From contig NC_052359.1 in the NCBI RefSeq assembly GCF_009727055.1, forward strand, positions 60,140,813-60,204,812: a stretch of DNA of 64,000 nucleotides, written 5' to 3'. Source of the DNA: Benincasa hispida (Eukaryota > Streptophyta > Magnoliopsida > Cucurbitales > Cucurbitaceae). The notes below the pieces were generated by a model that was not told where the DNA came from, ran no database searches, and worked only from the letters and a program-made list of their open reading frames with translations. The position numbers and the translations under genes were made by a program. Shown in pieces: positions 34,162 to 45,890 of this stretch. Every line of letters starts with the position of its first letter. Within the stretch, counting starts at the first letter, position 1.

Positions 34162-35958
34162 ATGGCGGGCCATCTTCCACCTCCCAGCGACCGTCTCGGT
34201 CAAAACCCACCAAAGCCACCACAAACCCTTCTTCTAAAACCACCCAACAGCCCAAAACCAAAACCTAAAACCCCTTCAAAACCCAGGCAACATCCTTCGT
34301 CATCTACGGCTACCAAGAAACCTTACACCAAGCCCGCCCCACCACCATTTATTCTAAATATCACTCCGGTGGGTGTGACGCATGACCCCATCCCAGCCTA
34401 CCTCCATAACGCACCATCGCTAGCTGTGCGCCCACCTCCTCCATTGTCCATACAACCTTTGGCCACAATCTACCCAATTGAAGCAAACACATCCAGCCAA
34501 CCGCCACGTTCACCCATCAACATCTCATCTCCTGGGTCACCGCATACCCCATCCGGCACCCCACTATTCACTCCGCTAAGGCCCAGCTCTGACAGTCCTG
34601 CGTCAGAGTGAAACCTCGAAGAACTAGTGGAATTGGCTCGAAGGGATAAGCAAGAAGTGTTTGGAGCAATCTTGGCAAGTTTGAATCAAGGCCAAGAAGA
34701 AGAGCAAGTGATGCATTCTGATCCACCCAATGCATCACTTGAAATGGATGAAATGGAGCGCTATGCAATGATGCTCGAAGCAGAGTTAGAAAAAGAAGAT
34801 GAAGAAAGGGAAGTTGGCCCAGACACATTGCAATCTCGCCAACCTAACGCAAATGAAGGGCCCTCAAAATCAAAGAGAGTGACGAGAAAGAGAAAATTAA
34901 TCTTGAAGGAAGAAGATGAGCAGTTCGCATCTGGTTCTGAAGATGCAACGCGTGGAAGCTACTCAAGGCACAACGCGTTAGAGAAAGAATTGGAACATTA
35001 TCAGCCTGCAAGGCAGGGGCGAAGGAAGTCAACTCTCCAAAAGGAATTGGAAAACAAATTAAGGGAGCTGACACGGGAAGCCAAGGACTATGAGGCGAGC
35101 AAGCGCAAGGTAACCAACGCGTTACCTAAAAAGACCACAGGAAGAAAGTGTCAGTTTAGTGATATTCTTGCAGAAAAGGGCTTCTTTCCCGAATGCCACC
35201 CATTGCCAGCATACATAACTGAAACCATAGAAGCAATGGGTTGGGGTCAGCTATGTGTTGGGCACACAAGAATGTGGCCCAACCTTGTCTGCCAGTTTTA
35301 CAGTAGTGAGTTCGACATGGAGAAAAGTACAACATTTGTTGATGGGGTATTGGTGCGTTTCTCAGCCGATAAGATCAATGAAGTGTTCAATATCACGAGT
35401 AATCCAAACGCAGAAGGCAACCACATCTTAGAAAAACCAACACCGAGCCAAGTAGAAGATGCGTTAAGAGTGGTAGCCAGGCTTGGAAGCAAATGGCAAA
35501 CATCAAGAAACGGAGCAAAGATGCTAGCTTCCAGGAACCTAAAGCCAGACGTGAATTTATGGTATTATCTGATTAAGAAAAGCATCACGCTTACAACGCA
35601 TGATGAGACATTGTCAAAAGAACGCGTCTTCGCTATCTACTGTATCATGCAGTGCATCCCTCTAAATGTAGAGAGAATAATAAGGGATCAGATCAAGGCC
35701 ATCAAAACCAAACCACGAGGACAACTTTATTTTCCATGGTTGATCTGCGCACTGTGTGAACGCGGGGGCATCCCTCTGGGGGATGATTATGAGGAGATCG
35801 ACGGTCTGATGGACATCAAGTTAATTAGGCATTTGGTTCACTGTTCGCCGCATCAGCCTGCCCTACCTTGCAAAGAAGTGGTAGCGAGACATCGATCATC
35901 CAAACACGCCCCCAAAAGAAGACGCGTCCGGATAATTGAACACAACGATGAAGCTTGA
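34162..35958 (+). pseudogene. Third ORF of gypsy C: putative plant transposon / env-like protein
   Basis: A 599-codon frame starting MAGHLPPPSDRLG, interrupted only by TGA at 34609-34611. The first 150 residues are proline-rich (PKPPQTLLLKPPNSPKPKP). After the stop come an acidic coiled-coil-prone part (EMERYAMMLEAELEKEDEE), basic patches (KSKRVTRKRKL), then a globular part with LVCQFYSSEFD, VDGVLVRFSADKINEVFNI and LWYYLIKKSI. The last part resembles the 'putative plant transposon protein' domain found downstream of pol in Athila-like elements, often called env-like. The C-terminus is basic (HAPKRRRVRI). No signal peptide or membrane span is obvious, so a true envelope role is doubtful. Function unknown. 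Preservation of 443 codons without a stop contrasts with gag-pol. Confidence 0.75.
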
Positions 35959-36539
35959 GAGAATGAAAATTATGAAGCAGAGCTTGCACTTACGGATGAA
36001 GAAGCGCGACCATACTTAAACCTCACTCTCCAAAACTCACCAGTGGCCCCGCGAGAAGGGAGTCTTGATCCAACACACCAGAGCCTACTGATGTAGATCA
36101 AGACATCCCTTATCCCCTTCCTTCGCCCTCACCAATTCCAATTCCCACTTTTGTGCCTCCTCCAACCATTTTTTAACCAACTAGGTTAGGTTCGAGTAAC
36201 GCAGTAAATTTTGAAGACCCAGTTGAAAGAAAGGAAGAGCCAGCACCACCTCAACGCAACACTGACATTGAGAAGTTGAAAACTTTCATCAGTGATCAAC
36301 TTAGACCATTGGCCGTGTCCATTGAAGGTCTTCAACAACAAAACAGGGTTCTAAGGGATTACTTAAGGCAACAAACAAGAAGAATGAAAGACCAATTTGT
36401 TTATACAACGCAGTACATTAATCAGGTCTTGGTCGGAATGTTTGCCCTGCCTCCACTACCTGCTCATCTTAGAAACCCTTTGCGCTTTATGGATGAAGAC
36501 CCTGCAGAAGATCGCAGGGATGACATGCCAGCACAATAA
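35959..36539 (+). pseudogene. Third-ORF C-terminal extension
   Basis: After the stop at 35956-35958 homologous-looking sequence continues (ENENYEAELALTDEEARPYL), shifts frame near 36090, has a stop near 36174 and then reads EDPVERKEEPAPPQ and an 87-codon frame (36276-36539) with LQQQNRVLRDYLRQQTRRM, likely a coiled coil, ending DDMPAQ. It was probably once the C-terminus of the same protein. Confidence 0.6.
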
Positions 36540-37461
36540 AGTTTTAGGGTGTTGGTTATTTTGTATTTTGATTTATTTGATGATCTTTTGTATTTATTTT
36601 CCTCGTTTGTTTATTTCATGTATCCTATGAAAATGAATGAAAATTTTCTATCATTTTTTTCCTTGCGTTTGACCTTAGCATACTTTTTTTTTTTTGTTCT
36701 TTAGCTATTTTCTAGTCTTGTGCTTTGCGTTACCTCAATGATATCAACAATATGAAATCTATAAGTATAGAGTAGGCGTTAGGAAAATCAACAAAGCCTG
36801 AACTTCTCTAAAAAGACTACATGTTTTCTTTCTAACGCATGAAAACTTTAATTCAAAACTCCTTTCGGGACTCTCAAAGCCTTTTCGAAATTTTGTTTCT
36901 CTCTTAGCAATGAGGATTTAGCTCATCTCCACATTTGAGGATGAGGGAAATCCGAGTTAAGATGCATTAATGGAGTACATCAAAAAGAAAGGAAACAAAT
37001 GCAACTTCTCTGTCATTACTCTAAAGGAAAAACCTCAAAGTGGCATGAGTTAAAAAGTTGGAACAGGCACTCACCCGTAGTTGGATGCTCGCATGACACC
37101 TGTGGGGGCAAAACGAAAGTGGGATACCTGGAATAACACATGGGTAATTGAAAATTCATTTTTTTTCTTTTTATTCGGCATCTATTTTAAAAAGAGCATC
37201 TAACGCATTGCTGGTTTAGAAAAAAACGGGAATGTTTTGAGAAACGAAAGGAGTTGTTGATGAAAGGCTTATTACACCTGAAACTAAACATTATTCCTTT
37301 TAGAAAAGAGTCAATCTACATTACATTTTCCAAACTCTTGCCTCAAGCTTATAATTGAATATGATGAAAGGCAAACTCTGAACACTAAAGATAAGGGAGA
37401 TAACAAAGAAGAATTATTTATGGAATGCTTGAGGACAAACATTGTTCAAATTTGGGGGTGT
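36540..37461 (+). other. 3' non-coding region and PPT of gypsy C
   Basis: Contains the conserved block GGCACTCACCCGTAGTTGG through GACACCTGTGGGGGC (about 37065-37110) shared with element 1, and ends with the polypurine tract CAAATTTGGGGGTGT (37447-37461) that primes plus-strand DNA. No coding region. Confidence 0.75.
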
Positions 37462-39009
37462 TGATAACTTGTAGAAATACAAGTTATTTTGGCTCTTAAG
37501 TTGGAACAACTAAGGTTTTTAATGATAAATTCTCCTCATATTTAGAAGAAACGCATGGAATTACTCAAACATTAGCAAACTCATGCAAAAGGATGTTTAT
37601 TACTAAAATACTGTGGCACTAACACATTATATTGCAGGATTTCAACAAGAGTCTAACGCATGATTAAGAAAGTGTCGTAGGCAAGTTCTAACGCATGGGC
37701 CATGCGTCGGAGGGATTCAACGCAAAGAAGATTGATTGATTCAGGCTATTTGTGTCAAATCACCACTTGCAAGCATGGGCACCTACAGTAGGCGGCGTCT
37801 GAAAAGCTTCTGAGTGTCAGGTGGCTGACTAGGGTATGGACTTTAATGCTGCCCATCACCAAGCTGGAGATGACCAACGCCTATAAATAGATGAAATCAC
37901 TCAAGAGTTCGGAGTTCAGAAATTTCTAGTTCTCAATCTCAGTATTAGCTTAGTCGTAGTTTTAGATCTTTAGAGCTGTGATGTGGTGCCAAGAAGAGCA
38001 AAAGGAAAGAGAACCACCATCACCGCCGATCAAGGAGCGGAGGAAGCCGAGCTTGAGAGAGACACTTCGTCCAATTCTTTTATAAGTGATTGTACACAAC
38101 TAGAATTGAGCCAAAGAGGACAAGAGATTGTACACTGCGGCTTGACTCAGTTCTTTTAATCTCATTTATCACTTTCATCATTTCATCTGATTAAGTATTG
38201 CTTTTGTAAAGACAATCTGCTTCTTTATAAATTCATATATTTGATCTATCACACTTTGCTATTGTTTATTTCTTGTTTATGTTGGATGCATCTATACTTC
38301 ATGCAAAATTTCATTTCAAACGCTTAAGCCAACTTGATCAATTGGTAAAAGCATCTTTAGCTTAGACTATTCGAGAGAATAAGTAAGCCGACATTAAGTA
38401 GAACGCATAGTACATCTAGAGATAGAATTACTGGTGTTTTATTGCATCCTGTGTTTGACGTATACATCCTAGAGATAGGTTTTGTATGTTATTCGCATTG
38501 AAAAGTGTCGAATATAGTCTAACACATAAACAAATATAAACAAATCATCTCACTCATATCACATTCTAGTCCGTGTACACTCAACTTAGATCGACGCATA
38601 CCACTTGCATTAAAAATCCATTTTCACACGACCCATCATTCTCTACTCAACCCTTTTGTATCTTCTTGCACACATATATCACCTTTGTGTAAATAACACA
38701 TTTCTCTATACATTTAGGAAATCCCTACAATAATTACAACGCAAGGTCTACGTTAGCTTAATCTGAATCCCTGATTTCGACCTTGGACTTACCAAGAACC
38801 TAAATTGGATTTATACTTGGGTCTGATTTAGGACAACTTGAACATCAATAGAGGAGTGTCGTGTGTTCTTTTGCACATCTCTAACACATCAACGCGTTAC
38901 GAATACATAAACGCATCAAAGCATCAACGCATCATTCATACTTAGAACTTATTTTTCCAAATCATTTTATACAATACACTCCTAGCTCGAATCACGATAG
39001 CAACGAACA
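37462..39009 (+). mobile_element. 3' LTR of gypsy C
   Basis: Starts TGATAACTTG, ends GCAACGAACA. It differs from the 5' LTR by scattered substitutions and one extra ~35-bp segment (near 38448-38485, including CATCCTAGAGATAGG). TATA box at 37882-37889. Confidence 0.9.
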
Positions 39010-39014
39010 GTTAA

Positions 39015-41087
39015 CTAAACTGGAATCGTGTATATTTGAAGAATTTGACTGCTGAAAAGTTTAAACAAATTCTAATTAGTAAATTTCTTTAAACCAAAGC
39101 AATTTTTAGCAAAAGTAATAATGTACCCAAATTCATTATTTATTTGCAATGATACTACAGTGAGTCAGAATAAGTGCTATCGAGGGGCAGTCAAATACTC
39201 CTTCACCAAGAATAACGTTTATTCCTATAGTCATTTAGTTATCGTTTTCGGTCAGAAATTACTAACACTTAGTAACTCTGTAAGTGTAACCCTCCATTTT
39301 CAGACTTCAAAGGTTGGCCCTAACGATGCTACCAAATTGGAGAGTCAAGGTTGGAAATGGACGTAAGAAATCCTAGCCATTTCTGTAGTTTGAGTTGTTC
39401 TAAATCCCATGTTACAAGCCTCCGAGGACCATTGACATATATCCTTCACCCACTTACTATAAACTACTTGCCCAATTCACCTTGATCTTGACTCATGCAA
39501 ACACTTTCCGAATGGAGGTCACTCCTAGGGTGACATGAAGCCAAGCATGAATTTTACGATGTGAACTTATAAGGACGTGAGAGCTAAAATAGATATATCA
39601 TATATATTTAATTTTACGATGAACTACTTCCCCTATTCACCTTGATCTTGACCCATGCAATACTTTTCGAAGGGAGGTCACTCTTAGGGTGACACAAAGC
39701 GAAGCATGAATCTCACGATGTGAACTCTTAGGGACGTGAGAGCTAAGAAAAACATATTGTATACGTTATTAATCTCCTACTGAAGTGTTCTAACATATAT
39801 GTTATTAATCTCCCACTGAAATGTTCTACTAATTGTTAGGGTATACTTTTACTACTTTTACTCCGGGAAATTAAACAACCTAAATCTGTGTGGTTTATCC
39901 AAATATAGCGTGTATAAATGGATTTAACCTACGATATCTAGGTGATAAACCGATTTTATTACCTCACACCGCTTGTGTATTGCTCATAAATTTGGTTAAC
40001 AACGCTCAGTTATTCGACTATAATCCCCAGGTAGGAGGTATTTCGTAGACCATCAACTTAAATATCTCCAACCTTAGATAGGATTATATACCGATTGAGT
40101 TTGTAACCGTGTTTTATAGGATAATCACCTACTTTAACTATTAAAACAAGTGGTTAACCTACGTGAGAATGTAACTTACCTTTTTATGGATTTTAATGTC
40201 TTAACCCAATTTTATAACAACTTATAAAATAATAGACATGCTTTGTATCCATAACATTCATCAAAGGCATTCAAAATTTAATATCACTTATATTAAACTT
40301 TAGAAACCCTAAACATGCATACTGTATATTATAACTTCTTATAACATATATCCAATGCATGAAACATACTTCCTATGGTAGAATTTTAAATCTACATGGC
40401 ATACAATATGCACATACATACTTAATTTAAATATAACATACATCACATGCATAAATATTTAAACAACACTGATATGGTTACCTTTGGCATCCTAAGCAAG
40501 TAATAAAGACTAAATTATTACAAAACAGTACAAAAACTGCTCCAAAACCATTATGGATTGCCCGACCTGACCCGAATCGGACACGAACCGCCCGAAACGA
40601 CTCACCAAGGCTCCAAAAAAGGCTGAACCAGACCAGAGAAGAACCAAACCAGTTGAACCAGTTTTACCCGCACGAATCAACTCACGAACACGCGCATCTT
40701 TCTGGGCTAGGAAGAACAGTGTCGCAACGCTTTATCCCAACGTTGCAATGCCACGAGTTCTATGAAGAACAACATTGCAAACGACACTGCCTGGCAGAAG
40801 CTTATTCTACAGTTTTCTGCTGCTGACCTTGCTTGCTTCAATCTTCGATTACAACCTAAATTTAACTCTATTGACTCCAATAAAATTACAAACTCTAGAG
40901 AACAGATAAGAGCTCATCAATCAAGAGCCAATTGCAAATTTAACAATTGAATCATAAAGAAATCTAATGTCAAAGTTGATAAAAAAAAAAAAAAAAAAAA
41001 AAAAAACACCATATCAATCATCAGACATACATCCAAAGAAATTTACCCACCAAACTCAAATTAACATTAATTGAGTGCTTAAATCAT
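39015..41087 (-). mobile_element. Copia E leader (minus strand)
   Basis: Minus-strand 5' leader of copia E, collinear with the leader of copia H (48640-51120) except that it lacks the organelle-like insert there. Non-coding; short open frames are not supported. It includes a 26-28-base poly(A) run at about 40980-41006 (poly(T) in the element's sense) and a segment near 40700-40760 with repeated CGCAACG/GTTGCAATG motifs, related to those at 48220-48250. Confidence 0.7.
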
Positions 41088-41100
41088 GCTTTGATACCAA
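41088..41100 (-). other. Copia E primer-binding site
   Basis: Reads TTGGTATCAAAGC on the minus strand, one base off the initiator-Met tRNA PBS TTGGTATCAGAGC, adjacent to the LTR end. Confidence 0.8.
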
Positions 41101-41101
41101 T

Positions 41102-43122
41102 TAATTGAAAGTACAAGCAAGCAACAAAAGTAATCAGAATCAATAAGCACTATAATTACACTTAATTTGAGTTCTAAAAGCATGAAAATATGGTTTTATC
41201 AAAGAAGAGGGTTTCCAGAACAGTTATCTTTAAAGAATCCTCCAAAGCTAAGCTGCACTCCATAAATTTGTGCTTCAAATTAGTAGTAGACCACCAAGAG
41301 TGTCTTCTCTACTATTCTCAGCCTTTGAGTGGTGGAACTTAAGATTGAAGTGAATTGTTAAGGGAGATGGAGAGGGTTTGAGCAGAAACTATTTTCTGCA
41401 GAAAACTGAAGTTCATCAAGTATTTTTTCCCTTACAAATAAAAATTAAAGTGTTTTTATGTATCTGATACATGCAATTAATCAGCCATCATGCTGAGAGT
41501 AACTTCATTTAGCATTATAAATGTGGTATAGGTGTAGTTTGTAGATCAAGCCACAAAACCATGGAAATTTCCACTATTGAAAGTGGATTTTTCCATTGAT
41601 TTTCAATTTTTTTTAATTAAATTCAAATTAATCAAAACCAAAATTCAATTTCTAACATTGAATTGAAATTGAAATTTAAAAAACAAAATCAATTTTTGAT
41701 GTTAATATCAAATATTAAATTAATCAAACACCTAATTTAAACATGAATCCAATTCATGTAATATTTAAATATTTTAAACTCTCCAATTTCATTTAATTTT
41801 AACAAAATTAAACGTTAATTATATCAAATATAATTATGAAAATCCTAATTTGAAATTGAACATTTCAAATTCAAACCCTAATTTGCAATTTGAACACTTC
41901 AAATTTAAAACCTAATTCAATTTGAACATTTCAAATTAAAATTCGATTTTAATACTTCAAATTGAAAACTTAATTTTGATTTTGAACACTTCAAAATCAC
42001 TCAATTCACTAATCCAAGGTGTTCATGTTTTACGAGCTAGTAAAGGGACTTTATGGACCTACAGATCATGAGCTCCAACGATTTGAGATTAATTGGCTAA
42101 ACTCTTTACAACAAATTAATCAATATTCGTTAACTACCGAAACATACCACTATAGCTCCATAGTGTCACTCTCCTCACTGTATATATATTTCTGTCTACT
42201 TGATTTAACCATAATTAATAAGTCGACCCTTCACAGGTTGTTCGTAATAATGGTTGGATCAAATGTTATTCTACCTATGAAATTACATCTCATTTCTTAC
42301 GTTCCACTGATCCTCTAATGAAAAATTGGTTTGTGATAGAATCACTAAACCGAATCCCTCTCAGGTCAATGAGAGGGTGGGGCCCCTTGTTCAAGATCTG
42401 GATTTAGTACTTAAGAGAACAACCTTTCTAATAACCCTAAATCGGGTAGGTGTGAATTACATCTTACACCCTATATCCTCAGCTATCTATCCGGTCTTAC
42501 CCCTAAAATGGGACGTTTATTGAGCTGGTGCTGTTGAGCCAACCCTCACCTATGCAAATCTAAGGATAATCCCAAATGAATAGAAGTTCTAGTTAGCTTA
42601 GGATTAAGGTCGAGTTACCTAGGTCATCTTATTCGAAACAATCAGTTTTAAATAGTAAACAACATTTATAAAGTAAGAGTGACTTATTTCTTGGTATGAT
42701 CTTATGCAAACTCATTGCATAAGATGCCCTGACTTATTTCTTGGTACGATCTTATGCAAACTCATTGCATAAGATGCCCCCACTTCTCATATCTCCACAT
42801 GAACGATTCAGAATCACATCGTTTGTACTATCTACAAAGCGAGCCGCATCCAATATTGTTACCATAATAAGGTACCCAACCTTATTCAGATACTATAGAC
42901 CATTTTGGCTTTTTACTCAAACTTGATCCTATCTTTATGTCTCCACATAAAGTTCAAGTATTCATGTAAAAGTCATGGATCGTTATTTATTGGATTTTGC
43001 GTTTACAAGTGCAATTACACATTGAACAATAACTTTATTGAATAATGTCAATAACTTTTTCTATTGATAATAGAATATGTTTAACTTTACAAACTACGAA
43101 TTTTAGGACATACAACCCAACA
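41102..43122 (-). mobile_element. 5' LTR (family A) of copia E
   Basis: Starts on the minus strand TGTTGGGTTGTATGTCC (plus end 43122). The 3' terminus has decayed (CAATTA for CATCA). It is the best match to the LTR at 14167-16092, about 92-93% by eye in the sections compared. It contains a 50-bp direct tandem duplication at 42680-42779. The outer flanks are CTGCA (left of 14167) and CCACA (right of 43122), so any target duplication has decayed. Confidence 0.8.
42680..42779. repeat. 50-bp tandem duplication in the copia E 5' LTR
   Basis: TGACTTATTTCTTGGTATGA through GCATAAGATGCCC occurs twice in a row with one substitution. The partner LTR at 14167-16092 has one copy (near 15700-15760), so the duplication arose after insertion. 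Confidence 0.85.
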
Positions 43123-43970
43123 CCACATCGGTCTTGACTTTTCGTCTTCCACACTGGGCATGACTTCGCGACTTAAGCATGAAGATGGCATTGAAAAGCC
43201 TCCAAACTTGAGCATGAGGATAAATCATCGATGAAACCTCTGAACTTGAAGATGGAAGAGCACCAATAAAGCCTCTGGACTTAAAGATGGAGAAGAGAAT
43301 CAACAAAGGTTTTGAACTTGAATTTGATGAAGCATTGAGAAATACTTCGAACTTGAATTTGAAGAAGCATCGACAAATTTTTCAGGCTTGATTTTGAAGA
43401 TGCATTGTTGAAGCCTTTGATCTTGAACAAGTGAAGTGAAGTGAGCCATACTAGACTTTAAAGATGAAATGCCACTTCAGATGAGCAAAGTCCCAGTGTT
43501 GAAGATAAAATATTCCTGAAGAAGCAATAATGAAGCCTCTGAGCTTTAAATTTGATAAAGCATTGACAAATCCTTCAAATATGAATTTAAAGAAGCATCG
43601 ACAAAACTTTTGAGCTTGATCTTGAAGAATATCTATAGCTGATGATGAAGAGTCAAACTATAGACGATTGATGCTTTGAACTTGAAGTAAGCAATGCCCA
43701 ATACTTCTTCTTTATTTAAGTGAGCAAAAAGATGATTGAATTTTCTAGCGATAACCTTATTATACACATCCAACCCATGTAGCATCATACAAACAACATG
43801 CGTCTTCAATTTGTTATGTTGTCCTCAGTAGGGATGAACGTCTTCAATTTATTATGTTTCCTCCAGTAGGGATGAACATCTTCAATTTTTTATGTTGCCT
43901 TCAGTAGAGATGAACATCTTCAATTTGTTGTGTTGTACCCAGTAGATGAACGACATCAATTTTTTTTGTA
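43123..43970. repeat. Two sets of degenerate short tandem repeats
   Basis: 43190-43700 repeats phrases such as GCCTCTGAACTTGAAGATG and GAAGCATCGACAAA at roughly 40-60-bp spacing. 43800-43960 has four units of about 50 bp containing AGTAGGGATGAACATCTTC and AATTTGTTATGTTG. They belong to the LTR or leader of the old gypsy G element, judging from position and the similar texture of 13851-14166. No coding capacity. Confidence 0.65.
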
Positions 43971-44560
43971 GCGCCACACGTAGGGTGATTGTGCCACTTC
44001 TTTTTGGTGGACTGAACTTAAATTTCTTTAAATTGCCTACGTACCCTTGAAGAAAGGGATCAAGTCATGACGTTGTTCATGAGGAATATTTTTTTCTTGC
44101 TTTTTTTTTTCTTTTTTCTGAACTAGACTTAAAGTTTCCTCCAAGCTACTTACGTACTAGTGAAAAAAACAACATATCAAATTGATAGTAATGTAACAAA
44201 AATTATGCGCCCTTTTGTTACTATTCCCCATTTTGGTACTAAAAATACTTTTTCGTATCCCTATGAATCAGATAATACTATGCTATTTTCGATGTTTGTG
44301 TTATCCCGAAAATTGATTTTACGGTATAGACGCTTATGACCTCCCCCTCTACCTTTACAATGACAGGTATCAAGTCATAACGTAGTTCAAAAAAGGTTTT
44401 TTTTTTTTTTTCTTTTGGGGCCATTCACCTTTTAAGCTCATGCAGACCAGGAGCAACATGCAGTTTAGGCTCTTGCAATAAGGAACTTTTACATTTAAAT
44501 ATCAGAAGCTCTTATTTCATCATGGCTTTGATCATCCTATTCATTTGTAGGATTCGTCAA
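43971..44560 (-). other. Gypsy G non-coding segment
   Basis: T-rich sequence with two copies of a GGGATCAAGTCATGACGTTGTTCA-like phrase (about 44068-44090 and 44368-44392; the second reads GGTATCAAGTCATAACGTAG). No domain was recognised. Confidence 0.45.
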
Positions 44561-45840
44561 TATGATGAGTTTTGGCTTCACAAGGAACCTTTTGTATTTA
44601 TGTCAATAGACAATTTCCTCTTCATGCGTGAAGGGACACGACTGTGAATCTTTTTGTCGTTGTTTTCTTCATGAAATGGTCTCACCTTTAAGGTTTTCAT
44701 CTTTCTTTTATGTTGATCACTTGTCATCTTAAGACGATCAAAAGCAAATATTGAAGGTTGATCTTTCTTTGATGTGAAGATACTTAGCCTTTTGAAAGCC
44801 GACGTTCGAGTTGCAATAGACGTTAAAAATTGGCTTTCTTCTTCTATCATGTCCATACTCAATCTTTGGAATACTGAGGATCGAGTAATTGAAGGCTTGA
44901 TACGAATGAAGAAAGAAATTATTTTCTCAATTTTTTTTAGTCACCAACTTCTTCAGTAGTTATATGATTGTTGTCGACTTCCGCTATGGTGATAGCGTGA
45001 CATGCAATAACTTCTGATACTTCATCTGAATGATTATCGAGGAAGCATCTTGGGAGAAATTCTTCTAAAATTATTGGCCGTCGAAGTTTAGGGAAGTCCT
45101 TGTCTTCTTCTTTAGCAGGCTTAGGCTTCTATGCCATCTTTTTGCCTTTCTTTTTATGAGTCTCGTTCCTTCTTCTATAGTTTCGATAGGAGCGCGACTC
45201 TTTTTGGGTGGAATTTGGTTGTCTTCTCTTTCGACAAGTCACGAGGATCCACGCTTTGTTGTTATCTTCAACAGGCTTATCTTTCTTCTGGGAGTCTGTT
45301 GTTTGAATCTCTTGTTAGAACCGAACAACTATAGGCTCGAAGGTTCCAAACTGGATCATGCTTTCTCTTTTGATCATAAGACGCATACGATGTTGGAACA
45401 CTTGAAGTCGTTAGTACTATCGCGTGATTTGTGAGCTACTTAATCCAAATCTAGCTCAATCTTCTTTTTACGAGCCAACTTCAGACTTAGCTCCTTGAAC
45501 ACGAAACACTTTTCCACTAGGTGGCTAACGACCCGATGATACTTGCAGTAGTTAGGATCATCTACTTTTCCTGCTTGTTCCGGTCGCTTGCATTCTGGTA
45601 GCTGAATAAGTTTCTTCTCTAGCAGTTGCTCCAGCATGTCTGTAACATCAGAATCAGGAAATGGATAAACCTTTTTTTGTCTTTCTTTAAGAGTTGGGCG
45701 ACGCTTCTCGCCCTCATTGTGTTTTGTTTCAAATTTTGTTTGTTTTCCTTTAGAAGAAATTTTATTGAGGTTGCATGAATGACCATAGATTCTTTAATGG
45801 CACTATCCACAATCTTTTTACTGTCCTTGGTTTCATTCTT
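44560..45840 (-). pseudogene. Gypsy G gag/pol relic
   Basis: The minus strand encodes DPNYCKYHRVVSHLVEKC (about 45515-45565), a Cys/His cluster found in Ty3/gypsy polyproteins of cucurbits and other plants, followed by FKELSLKLARKKKIELDLD. At 44862-44578 a 95-codon frame has RTSAFKRLSIFTSKKDQPS and SRVPSRMKRKLSIDINTKG, a region that in related polyproteins precedes the protease/RT. Stops and frameshifts lie between. No RT motif is seen, so only the gag-to-protease part remains. The family link is from memory of such proteins, not a search. Confidence 0.6.
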
Positions 45841-45890
45841 GTGCTTTCTCCCTTTAAGGACTAGAAAATATTTAGTTCTTCTGTTGGCGA

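Larger units (their letters stand above)
26226..39009 (+). mobile_element. Complete Athila-like Ty3/gypsy element C
   Basis: 12.8-kb element with both LTRs (26226-27743 and 37462-39009), PBS (27750-27767) and PPT (37448-37461). Domain order is gag, protease, RT, RNase H, integrase, then a third ORF. Target duplication: GTAAA (26221-26225) and GTTAA (39010-39014), one mismatch. The LTRs look about 97% alike over the first 175 bases, with one ~35-bp indel near 38450, so insertion was fairly recent. Protease before RT and integrase last define Ty3/gypsy; the downstream ORF and the PBS point to the Athila lineage. Stops and frameshifts make it non-autonomous now. Confidence 0.9.

Noticed and set aside
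34162..35958. Host gene with a functional product
   Set aside because: It sits between pol and the PPT of a complete gypsy element, between its LTRs and target duplication, and resembles transposon-encoded proteins.
40979..41006. Poly(A) run as the tail of a retroposed mRNA or LINE
   Set aside because: It lies inside a collinear copia leader and no gene or LINE sequence precedes it. A mononucleotide microsatellite is simpler.
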